Assembly: GCA_020852255.1 (NCBI GenBank)
Contig: JADZBD010000018.1
Coordinates: forward strand, 60,842 to 124,841
From: Bacteroidia bacterium
Lineage (GTDB): Bacteria > Bacteroidota > Bacteroidia > JADZBD01
DNA: 64,000 bases
Direction: 5' to 3'
Of the stretch, positions 7,758-15,302 are shown in pieces. The notes under the pieces are model-generated. The model was not told where the DNA came from and did no database searches. It worked only from the letters and a program-made list of their open reading frames with translations. Every line of letters starts with the position of its first letter. The first letter of the stretch is position 1. Made by a program: the position numbers and the translations under genes.

Positions 7758-9023
7758 CTATTTTTGCCCACTCCTCAAGGCCAGCTTTCTTTCCTTTTTT
7801 TCTTTCAGTTTTCGTTCATAGGCGAGTATGAGCAGGTAATACCAGATGACACCGACAATATAGAGGGCGGCAGTGATGAGAAAGATATATACATACCGGA
7901 TATGGCTGTCACGCATGCTCGCGAAAAGTTGTCCGCTAAAATACCAGGAACCCGACCAGATCGCAGAAGTAAGGGCGCTCACGAGTTCACGGTTTCTTTT
8001 TCCCACGTATCCCATCACGATCTCCGTGGTCATGGGTCCGGCCATATTCATCAGAGGCTGGCGCAGAAGGAAGCATCCCATTGCGATGAAAACAGCAATC
8101 GTAACATCTGCATAAAACTGTGTAGTAGCCATCATAATCAGGGCAATGATGGCAAAGCTTTGGGTAGTGGGAACAGCGGTTTTGTATCCCATTTTTTTCT
8201 TGATCCCCGGTACTGCCAGTGAGCCCATTGCAACCAGCAGAGCTCCGCCAAGGTTCAATGCGGCAAAGGTGCTGGTGCTTAATCCGTGTACCTCCGTGAA
8301 GAAGAGGCTAATGAAGGGAATGGTGAAACCTGCGCCGATCGCTATGATCAGGGTTGGAAGCAGGGCTTTGAATAGCACGGGAATGTCCTTTTTTCCGGTG
8401 GATCGCTTTTCCGGATTAAGTACGGGAACTTGTTCGTTACGACCAGCTCTGACCATAAAGACAAGTGAGACAAAACCCAGTACCCCGAAACCTGTGAGAA
8501 GGTTCTGTTCGCTGAACAGTATCTGGTCGTACCCGTTCAATGCGGAAATGATCACATGGCTGGCGATGGTGGCTACACTCCATGTGGCATAAGATAAAGC
8601 GATGGCTGAGGTGTGATTTTCTTTGCTGCTGTTTCGCAGTATGAATGGCAATACCGGCACCTGCATAAAGGTGAATGAAGCACCCCACAATACCTGAAAA
8701 ACATGGTTCAGCATCAGGTTATGACTTCCAACCGTATAAAGTATACCGAAGGAAAATGCCGGAACAAACAGGCAGGCCAGGTAAAACAGCCCTATGAGCC
8801 GCTTCCGCCGGATCCATACTCCGACAAAAAGAGCCAGAACCAGCACACCCAGGTAACGGTACTTGATGGAATTTCCGATCTCGCCGTCGGAATAACCTTC
8901 TGCCTTCATATACAAAGGCAGGATGCTCATAAAGGAAGTGTTAATCAGCTGCAGAAAAAACTCAGCCACTATCACTGCCATCACAGGACGTTCAATGAGC
9001 CGGTACGATCGAAACAAGCTCAC
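7758..9023 (-). CDS. Major facilitator superfamily transporter
   Basis: Integral membrane transporter of 421 residues with about 12 hydrophobic helices and a short basic tail (KLKEKKERK). The loop between helices 2 and 3 (LFVGVWIRRKRLIGLF) fits the MFS signature position. No family-specific residues reveal a substrate. The likely start is GTG 9023, overlapping the miaA stop, so it is probably co-transcribed with miaA; a downstream ATG at about residue 15 (MAVIVAEFF) is an alternative. Confidence 0.85.
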   Translation of the reverse strand: MSLFRSYRLIERPVMAVIVAEFFLQLINTSFMSILPLYMKAEGYSDGEIGNSIKYRYLGVLVLALFVGVWIRRKRLIGLFYLACLFVPAFSFGILYTVGSHNLMLNHVFQVLWGASFTFMQVPVLPFILRNSSKENHTSAIALSYATWSVATIASHVIISALNGYDQILFSEQNLLTGFGVLGFVSLVFMVRAGRNEQVPVLNPEKRSTGKKDIPVLFKALLPTLIIAIGAGFTIPFISLFFTEVHGLSTSTFAALNLGGALLVAMGSLAVPGIKKKMGYKTAVPTTQSFAIIALIMMATTQFYADVTIAVFIAMGCFLLRQPLMNMAGPMTTEIVMGYVGKRNRELVSALTSAIWSGSWYFSGQLFASMRDSHIRYVYIFLITAALYIVGVIWYYLLILAYERKLKEKKERKLALRSGQK

Positions 9024-9916
9024 CTCCCTAATGAATCAAGAATTGTTTTCGCGTCACTGGGTAAAACATACCGGCATTCTTTTTTTCTGAACCAGGTTTC
9101 CTGCCGTTTCGCATACTGACGGGTGTGGATATTGATCAGTTCCATACATTCCGTTTCAGTGATCTTTCCTTCAAGGTATTCAAACATCTCGCGGTAGCCC
9201 ACCGTTTGAAGGGGCGTTGTGTTTTTGTAAGGAAGCAAACGCTGCACTTCCTCTTTCAGACCGCCGGAAATCATTGCCGAGGTGCGTTTCCGGATCCTTG
9301 CTTCAAGTTCCTTTCTTTCGGTCTGGATGCAAAATATCGATGCAGCGAAATTCCTTTTCTTTTTCTTTCCTTCCCGAAGCCGGGAATAGGGTGTACCTAA
9401 TGAGCATATCTCCAGTGCTCGGATCATCCGCCTCGGATTCTCCGGATCCACTTGTTCGTAGTATTCCGGATCAGCCTCTTTCAGCAGTTGTTTCAGTTGC
9501 GATAAGCCCTGTTCTTCATAGATACGGTTAAAGTGATCCCGTATGCCATCGGGAATCGCAGGCAGGGAATCAAATCCCGACAGCACAGCATCAATGTATA
9601 AGCCACTTCCCCCGCACAGAATCAGATGGGGATGGTCTTTAAACAGGCTTTCAGCCAAAGGAATAACCAGCGATTCATATTCTCCGGCACTCAGAGGGGT
9701 GCTTACGGAGTGGCTTCCGACCAGATGATGCTGAACTTTACGCAGATCTTCCGCCGTTGGAGCCGCAGAACCAATGGGCATTTCGCGGTATATTTGACGC
9801 GAATCAGCATTGATCACAGGGCAGCCGAGTTCCCCGGCCAGCTCCAGGGCCAACGCGGTTTTGCCGGAGGCTGTAGGACCGGTGATGACAATGAGGCGAT
9901 TACCTGAGCCTGTCAT
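9020..9916 (-). CDS. miaA: tRNA dimethylallyltransferase
   Basis: Transfers a dimethylallyl group from DMAPP to A37 of tRNAs that read UNN codons, the first step to ms2i6A. The 298-residue protein shows the P-loop GPTASGKTALA at about residues 12-20, NADSRQIYREMPIGSAAP, LCGGSGLYIDAV, RRMIRALEI and the C-terminal RQYAKRQETWF tRNA-binding segment. ATG 9916 (MTGSGNRLIVITGP) is the proper start; the longer frame adds 36 residues unlike the family. It is divergent from the sensor gene at 9969 with a 52-base gap. Confidence 0.96.
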   Translation of the reverse strand: MTGSGNRLIVITGPTASGKTALALELAGELGCPVINADSRQIYREMPIGSAAPTAEDLRKVQHHLVGSHSVSTPLSAGEYESLVIPLAESLFKDHPHLILCGGSGLYIDAVLSGFDSLPAIPDGIRDHFNRIYEEQGLSQLKQLLKEADPEYYEQVDPENPRRMIRALEICSLGTPYSRLREGKKKKRNFAASIFCIQTERKELEARIRKRTSAMISGGLKEEVQRLLPYKNTTPLQTVGYREMFEYLEGKITETECMELINIHTRQYAKRQETWFRKKECRYVLPSDAKTILDSLGR

Positions 9917-9968
9917 ACGGCAACGAAGATACGCATTGACGGGCGGGAAAGTGCTATTTTTACCAACC

Positions 9969-12281
9969 ATGAAACTTGGACTAAAAATCGCGGTACTTCT
10001 GTTTGCTGTGTCGGCTGCCTCCATGGCTGTGGTTGGTTTTATTTCTTATTCAAGGGCGAAGTCCGCAATGGAGCAGGAATCCTTTGCAAGACTTACCGCA
10101 GTCCGGGAAATGAAGGCCAGCCAGATCGAAGATTATTTTCTGAATATTCACGATCAGGTCCGCACGATGGCGGAGAGTCCTACTGTTATTCAGGCCATGA
10201 AAGAGTTCCGGTCCGGTTTCGACAAAATAGAGAAGGAAACGGGCCTAACCAAAGAGGGGATGCTGGGAATTAATACGCGACTCGACGCCTATCTTACCGG
10301 AGAGTACCTCCCAAGACTTAACGCGAATCTGGAGAGTCCCAGCACGCTGGCGTATGAAACTACACGCGATATGCGTGGACGGATTCTTCAAAACCTCTAT
10401 ATCGCATCCAATCCGAACCCGGTAGGGGAAAAGCATCGTTTGGATGCCTCTCCGGATCACTCGTCGTATAGTTCATCGCACCGGAAGTATCATCCCGTTT
10501 TTCGCCATTTTCTAGAGGAGTTCGGGTATTATGATATTTTCCTCATAGATGCTGTTTCAGGAAACATAGTGTACACCGTGTTCAAAGAAGTGGATTTTGG
10601 CACTTCCCTGACGGATGGTCCTTTTCAGCTTACGAATCTTGCAGATGCATATGTCAGTGCACAGAAGTCGGGAACGGCCGGGTTTACGAAACAGGTAGAT
10701 TTTAAACCGTATCATCCTTCTTATAATGCCCATGCCTCATTTGTTGCCTGTCCGATCATGGAAGGAGACTCACTTATAGGTGTGTTGGCATTTCAAATGC
10801 CGATCTTACGAATCAATGAAATTATGACTTCGCACCAGCAATGGAAGGAAGTAGGACTGGGCGTATCCGGCGAAACCTATATTGTGGGCGAGGATTACAC
10901 GTTGCGGAACCAGAGCCGTTTTCTGATAGAGGATCGTGAAAACTATTTCCGTATGATTGAAGGCCTGGGTACACCGGTACATGTTGTGGAGAGGATCAAA
11001 GCCATGGAGTCGTCCATAGGCTTGCAGGAAGTTCGAACCCGTGGAACCGAAAGCGCTCTTTCCGGAAAAACCGAGTCAAGGATTTTCCCTGATTACAGGG
11101 GCGTGCCGGTGTTATCCGCTTACAAGCCGCTCAAAATCCAGGATATGCATTGGGTGATTATGAGCGAGATCGACGAGGAGGAAGCCTTTGCCCATGTTAC
11201 CAGCTTGAGGAATTATATGCTGATTGCATTTGGCGTGCTCCTGCTCCTTGTGATAGTAGGATCCGTGCTGATTGCGCGTAATGTTACCCGCCCCATTCAT
11301 CTACTTACCTATGATGCCAAGGAACTGGCAAGGGGAAATTTTGATGTGGAGATCAATATAAGGCGAAGGGATGAGATCGGAATTCTGGCGCTGAGTTTCC
11401 GGAGTATGCAAACCTCAATAAAGAAGTTGATCGGAGACCTGCGGGATATTAATCAGAATCTGGAGAACAAAGTTGTAGAACGAACGAGTGAAATCCAGCG
11501 GCAGAAGGAACTGGTTGAGGACAAGAACAAGGAGATACTGGATTCCATTAATTATGCAAAGCGACTTCAGAGCGCGATACTCCCTCCCATGGACAAATTC
11601 AAAAAGAATCTGAAGAACAGCTTTGTCCTTTTTATCCCGAAGGACATTGTGTCGGGAGATTTTTACTGGATGTATAAAAAGGAGGAGGAGGTTATTGTGG
11701 CCGTGGTCGACTGTACCGGCCATGGGGTACCGGGAGCGATGGTAAGTGTGGTGGGCGCTAATAGTCTGGAGCGATGTGTCCGTGAGTTTAACCTTAAACG
11801 GCCGGCAACCATTCTGGATAAATTGCGTGAGCTCGTAGTGGAAACATTTGACACAACAGGGGAGGAGGTAAGGGATGGGATGGATCTTTCCCTGGTTTCA
11901 ATTGATTTGAAGGAGCGAAAACTGCAATACGCCGGTGCGAATAATTCCCTTTGGATTGTGCGTAAAGGTGCAACGGAAGTGGAGGAGGTGAAAGCGGATA
12001 AACAACCTATCGGGAAGTACGAATATGCCCGGCCATTCACCAATCATGTCGCGCAGCTCAGTAAGGGTGATTGCTTTTATCTGTTTTCCGATGGCTATGC
12101 TGATCAGTTTGGCGGACCCTCCGGTAAGAAATTTAAATACAAAACACTGAAGGATCTTCTGGTGAAGATCCACGGAATGGAGATGGAAGATCAGCACCGG
12201 ATGTTGCGCGAAACGTTTGATGTGTGGAAGGGTGAGCTGGATCAGATTGATGATATTTGTGTGATCGGGGTGAGGGTGTAG
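9969..12281 (+). CDS. Cache-HAMP sensor with SpoIIE-type PP2C phosphatase
   Basis: A 770-residue membrane signalling protein. In order: TM1 (about 5-25), a large periplasmic dCache-like sensor (30-410), TM2 (about 414-437, YMLIAFGVLLLLVIVGSVL), HAMP (438-490), a coiled-coil linker (NQNLENKVVERTSEIQ, KEILDSINYAKRLQSAILP) and a SpoIIE/PP2C domain (545-770). Metal-binding acidic motifs are visible: SGDFYWM, VDCTGHGVPGAM, DGMDLSLV and LFSDGYADQ. This architecture dephosphorylates anti-anti-sigma or related proteins in response to an external signal; the ligand and partner are unknown. ATG 9969 is chosen because it starts a basic residue plus TM segment; the 53 upstream residues overlap miaA. Confidence 0.88.
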   Translation: MKLGLKIAVLLFAVSAASMAVVGFISYSRAKSAMEQESFARLTAVREMKASQIEDYFLNIHDQVRTMAESPTVIQAMKEFRSGFDKIEKETGLTKEGMLGINTRLDAYLTGEYLPRLNANLESPSTLAYETTRDMRGRILQNLYIASNPNPVGEKHRLDASPDHSSYSSSHRKYHPVFRHFLEEFGYYDIFLIDAVSGNIVYTVFKEVDFGTSLTDGPFQLTNLADAYVSAQKSGTAGFTKQVDFKPYHPSYNAHASFVACPIMEGDSLIGVLAFQMPILRINEIMTSHQQWKEVGLGVSGETYIVGEDYTLRNQSRFLIEDRENYFRMIEGLGTPVHVVERIKAMESSIGLQEVRTRGTESALSGKTESRIFPDYRGVPVLSAYKPLKIQDMHWVIMSEIDEEEAFAHVTSLRNYMLIAFGVLLLLVIVGSVLIARNVTRPIHLLTYDAKELARGNFDVEINIRRRDEIGILALSFRSMQTSIKKLIGDLRDINQNLENKVVERTSEIQRQKELVEDKNKEILDSINYAKRLQSAILPPMDKFKKNLKNSFVLFIPKDIVSGDFYWMYKKEEEVIVAVVDCTGHGVPGAMVSVVGANSLERCVREFNLKRPATILDKLRELVVETFDTTGEEVRDGMDLSLVSIDLKERKLQYAGANNSLWIVRKGATEVEEVKADKQPIGKYEYARPFTNHVAQLSKGDCFYLFSDGYADQFGGPSGKKFKYKTLKDLLVKIHGMEMEDQHRMLRETFDVWKGELDQIDDICVIGVRV

Positions 12282-12398
12282 GTGCTCTATTTCAGCACCG
12301 GCACAAGAAAAATTGTCTGCGCGGCTGGTTTGTATCCAGGAGGCAGACAGGCAGGCAGCGTGCCTCAGCGTTCTGTTCGGTAATTTGTTTCTTAATTG

Positions 12399-12406
12399 TA
12401 AGTTTG
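12399..12406 (+). promoter_or_regulatory. -7 box upstream of DUF6134-like gene
   Basis: TAAGTTTG, an exact TAnnTTTG, lies 27 bases upstream of the TTG start at 12434. The nearest TTG (12385-12387) is too close for a standard -33. Confidence 0.4.
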
Positions 12407-12433
12407 CAGGATATTCAGTTTTACGAAATTGCC

Positions 12434-13069
12434 TTGAAAAATCTGCTTTTTTTACTTCTGTTAAATTCAGTTGTGCTGCACGGCAGGTCATCGGAAAGCG
12501 CAGAGCAGACCCCAACGTCACGAACGCTTGTTTACGCCGTGTACAAAGACGGGGATTCTATTGGAAGCCTGAAGGTGCAGCAAATTATTAAGGATACAAT
12601 GACCTATTATCAGTCGCATCTTGATACCCGGTTCCGGGTGGTTATCAGTGTTACAATGCGTCAGCAGGTAAATGTAACATACGGAAAAAATCAATTGATC
12701 TCTGCCGTGTGTATACGGAAGGTCAATGACAACATCTCAGTTTTTAATCGCATTTTCTGGAACGGAAAGAATTATATATTAACAAATAAAGAGAAAAAAG
12801 AAACAATCGTTAGGGGGATGATACGCAGCAGCATGGTGAGCATGTATTTTACACCTCCGGTTCTTCCGGATACGGCAGTTATGGCGGAATCCTTCCTGGA
12901 GCTGACAGCTCCGGTTCAAACGGGCCCCTCAAAATACCTGACAACCTATAAGGACGGGAACACGGCGGTACATACTTATTCCGGTGGCAGGTGTGTACTC
13001 ATTAACGCCACGGCGGACTGGGGAGTGAAACTGAAATTTGTGTTGGTGTCCGATTCGGATAATAAATAG
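12434..13069 (+). CDS. Secreted protein, DUF6134-like
   Basis: A 211-residue protein starting at TTG 12434 with a clean signal peptide (KNLLFLLLLNSVVLHG) followed by a beta-rich body. LVYAVYKDGDSIGSLKVQQ and the alternating strands after it resemble the DUF6134 family of secreted Bacteroidota proteins. I hold this family call only moderately. No catalytic motif is seen. There is no ATG near the signal peptide; the in-frame ATG at 12257 would overlap the sensor gene and put about 59 unrelated residues first, so it is rejected. Confidence 0.6.
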   Translation: MKNLLFLLLLNSVVLHGRSSESAEQTPTSRTLVYAVYKDGDSIGSLKVQQIIKDTMTYYQSHLDTRFRVVISVTMRQQVNVTYGKNQLISAVCIRKVNDNISVFNRIFWNGKNYILTNKEKKETIVRGMIRSSMVSMYFTPPVLPDTAVMAESFLELTAPVQTGPSKYLTTYKDGNTAVHTYSGGRCVLINATADWGVKLKFVLVSDSDNK

Positions 13070-13286
13070 AAGCGAGTTTCCAGTTGTTCTTGACTTCACC
13101 CTTTCGTAACTCATGCAGCAACAGACAATCCGGCCGTTCATGGGTTTTGATACATACGGAAGTATACGGTAGTTGCACCGAAGCGCGCACGAGAGAGTTA
13201 TTCCTGAAGAGTGGGGCAGGGAGGAAATGGGTAGCGGAAAACTTTTCCCGGTACAAAGGGACCATAGCCTGATTTACATTTTTTAT
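13070..13286. other. Gap before tRNA-Ser
   Basis: About 217 bases between the secreted-protein gene and tRNA-Ser. I see no gene or convincing structure other than the tRNA promoter at its end. Confidence 0.4.
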
Positions 13287-14965
13287 TACTTTTGCCGCGG
13301 AGAAGTGGCAGAGCGGTCGATCGCGGCGGTCTTGAAAACCGTTAGGTGTAACAGCCTCGGGGGTTCGAATCCCTCCTTCTCCGCAAAAAGGGACTGCCCC
13401 CATAAAAAAGGGGGCAGTCCTTTTTCAACTACCCCCAAACTGTTTGATAACCGGGCGATTTCAGCGATCACCGAATTTATTTTTAGGGTTCGAAATGCTC
13501 CTAAATTCTTGTCATAGGCTAAACCGGAAGGAAAGACAAGTTTCTGTAATTTCTCCCGTAAGTTCAGTCCTCCCTGCGCCCATAATGAGGTGAGATTCAG
13601 GCAGAAGTTTACTGCTTGCTTGAGTTTTCCTCCGAGGTTCGAAATGGCAACACCCACTTTAGCCAACTCTGCGAGTATTTTCTCCCGATCACCCGCCAGT
13701 TTGCTCATTAAGCGTTCAAACACTTCCCTGGTCATTTCTTCCTTGACATAGAATTTCTCTTCCAGAACTACCAAGCCGTTTTCCAGCTCTCCTAATTGCT
13801 TTTGGAAGCGTGTTTCCTTCTCTGCGCTGTCTTTGTTGGTCTCGCTATAATCATGCTCCAGCTTCCATACAATTGCGTCTATAAGGGATTCCCTCACTTG
13901 GTACTTTCCCAGCTCCTCCAGGAACAGATTGTGCATATCCTTTGCGCTTTTGTTACACTTGCATCCTACTTTGCGGCACTTGTAGTAATAGAGATTCTTT
14001 TTCTTAACGATGTAGCCAGTTAAGGGTTCGTTGCAATCCGCGCATTTTAGAAACACCTTCAGCGGCACTCCTTCATTCTCCCTTTTATGCGGCACGCCAT
14101 ATTTTGTGGAGCTAAGGCGTATGTCGTTAACTTTATAAAACACTTCCTTGCTCACCATTGGTTCGTGTTTGCCTTCAACCACCTTGCCATCCAAAATTCC
14201 GTGCGCGATCAGACCCGCGTAAAAGGGATTCTTAAAGATTTTATAAATACGCTGCTTGTAGGTTTTCACACCTATCTTTTCCAGCATTTTGATGATGTCC
14301 TCGTTCTTGTACCCCTCCAGCTTCCATTCCCAAGCCTTTCGGAGCTTCTTGCCGTATTCATTCAACACGATCTTTCTCTCTCCATTGATCTTGACCGTAT
14401 CATATCCGACAGGGGCCGGAATACACCATTCTCCTTGCTCATACTTTGACTTCAAACCGGCATGGGTTACCTGCTGGCGTTGCACGTTATCCCATTTAGC
14501 AAATATGAGCTGCATTTCCTGAAACAAAACTCCGCTGCTGTTTGAAGTATCAATAGGTTCTGTTACTGCAATGATGTGGATGCCATATTTATTCCTGAGT
14601 TCATCCGCGATGGAAATGGCTTTACCACCCGTGCGGCTGAACCTTGTCATTTTGTAAACAAGTATGGTGCTGATTTTTCCCTTGCTCCGTTTACAAAATT
14701 CAATCATACGCTGAAACTCTTTTCGCTCATCGGTCTTTGCGCTTTCATACGTTGCACCAAAGCCCGCTACGATTTGCAACTTGAATCTCTTTGCAAATTC
14801 CTCAATCGCCTTGTTTTGGTTGCCAATGGATTCATTGGTATCGAACTGCTTTTTGCCTGATACCCGCGTGTACTTAATGACCATGCGGGAATCCACTTTT
14901 TTGATTGCAGTTTTGCTCTTGCGTCCGAATTTGTGGTTTAAGATTGCTTGTACTTCTATGTTCAT
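13286..14965 (-). CDS. Large serine recombinase (integrase), C-terminus reads through tRNA antisense
   Basis: Site-specific DNA integrase/resolvase. The N-terminal resolvase domain shows YTRVSGKKQF with the nucleophilic Ser in RVS, KMTRFSRTGGKA and EPIDTSNSSG. A recombinase domain and a zinc-ribbon region with Cys pairs (CADC, then CRKVGCKC) follow, then a coiled-coil and the family tail LQKLVFPSG..YDKN..AFRT. The natural domain ends near SNSLGVVEK. The last about 39 residues come from the terminator and the antisense of tRNA-Ser, and the stop codon lies in the tRNA promoter. Its start overlaps the stop of the small upstream gene. It probably catalysed insertion of this island. Confidence 0.9.
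   Translation of the reverse strand: MNIEVQAILNHKFGRKSKTAIKKVDSRMVIKYTRVSGKKQFDTNESIGNQNKAIEEFAKRFKLQIVAGFGATYESAKTDERKEFQRMIEFCKRSKGKISTILVYKMTRFSRTGGKAISIADELRNKYGIHIIAVTEPIDTSNSSGVLFQEMQLIFAKWDNVQRQQVTHAGLKSKYEQGEWCIPAPVGYDTVKINGERKIVLNEYGKKLRKAWEWKLEGYKNEDIIKMLEKIGVKTYKQRIYKIFKNPFYAGLIAHGILDGKVVEGKHEPMVSKEVFYKVNDIRLSSTKYGVPHKRENEGVPLKVFLKCADCNEPLTGYIVKKKNLYYYKCRKVGCKCNKSAKDMHNLFLEELGKYQVRESLIDAIVWKLEHDYSETNKDSAEKETRFQKQLGELENGLVVLEEKFYVKEEMTREVFERLMSKLAGDREKILAELAKVGVAISNLGGKLKQAVNFCLNLTSLWAQGGLNLREKLQKLVFPSGLAYDKNLGAFRTLKINSVIAEIARLSNSLGVVEKGLPPFLWGQSLFAEKEGFEPPRLLHLTVFKTAAIDRSATSPRQK
13287..13294 (+). promoter_or_regulatory. -7 box for tRNA-Ser
   Basis: TACTTTTG, an exact TAnnTTTG, ends 4 bases before the first tRNA base, consistent with a very short leader. 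The same bases hold the antisense stop codon (13286-13288) of the serine recombinase reading frame. Confidence 0.55.
13299..13383 (+). tRNA. tRNA-Ser (anticodon UGA)
   Basis: An 85-base class II tRNA. The acceptor GGAGAAG (13299-13305) pairs with CTTCTCC (13376-13382), discriminator G at 13383. The anticodon stem GCGGT/ACCGT encloses loop CTTGAAA with anticodon TGA. The long variable arm (TTAGGTGTAACAGCCTC) is typical of serine tRNAs, and the T arm is GGGGGTTCGAATCCCTC. It is followed directly by an intrinsic terminator and sits at the left edge of the island, a usual integration target. Confidence 0.95.
13391..13425 (+). terminator. Terminator of tRNA-Ser
   Basis: GGACTGCCCC (13391-13400) pairs with GGGGCAGTCC (13411-13420), followed by TTTTT. 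An A-run precedes the stem, so it can also act on the opposite strand. The same stem sequence recurs at the right edge of the island (52387-52417). Confidence 0.85.
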
Positions 14966-15198
14966 GCTGCTTGTTTTAAATTATCCTGATTATTTTTTTC
15001 GTTTAGTTCCTGCTGGTACTGGAACTCAACGATGATGCTCACCAATGCTTCGATAGCGAAAAGAATCTCCTGAGCCTGTTCATCCGTCAGCTTTTCATCC
15101 TTCATCAGCTCCTTTAATTTTTCTACCGTTAACGGCTCCTTCCTGGGATTAATCCCCTCGTATTTTCTAAGCTCAACTATTTTTCCTTTTTCTTTCAT
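14962..15198 (-). CDS. Small protein coupled to recombinase
   Basis: A 78-residue charged, helical protein (MKEKGKIVELRKYEG...; EKLKELMKDEKLTDEQAQEILFAIEAL). The start ATG 15198 is chosen; the longer frame (15255) would run through the hairpin at 15213-15279. The stop overlaps the recombinase start (ATGA), so translation is coupled. Small partners in this position can be directionality factors or regulators, but nothing in the sequence proves that. Confidence 0.65.
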   Translation of the reverse strand: MKEKGKIVELRKYEGINPRKEPLTVEKLKELMKDEKLTDEQAQEILFAIEALVSIIVEFQYQQELNEKNNQDNLKQAA

Positions 15199-15212
15199 GT
15201 TTCCATTTATTG

Positions 15213-15279
15213 AAAAAGGCCCCGTGTATATTATTAATACATTGATTATCAACATATTACAAATGTACGGAGCCTTTTT
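15213..15279 (-). terminator. Long hairpin between ATPase and recombinase operons
   Basis: Arms of 13 bases (15213-15225 and 15267-15279) pair with one G-T wobble and are flanked by A and T runs, so it can terminate in either direction. The AT-rich loop contains the nested palindrome TTGATTATCAA-like core (about 15242-15252). It separates the recombinase pair from the ATPase gene. Confidence 0.6.
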
Positions 15280-15302
15280 GAATTGGCAAAATCTTTAAAA
15301 TC

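Noticed and set aside
9810..9968. N-terminal extension of the Cache-HAMP sensor
   Set aside because: It overlaps miaA antisense; ATG 9969 starts directly before TM1.
13002..13403. Minus-strand open frame with GGIRTPEAVTPNGFQDRR-type peptide near the tRNA
   Set aside because: This peptide is the well-known false translation of antisense tRNA; the region is tRNA-Ser and intergenic sequence.
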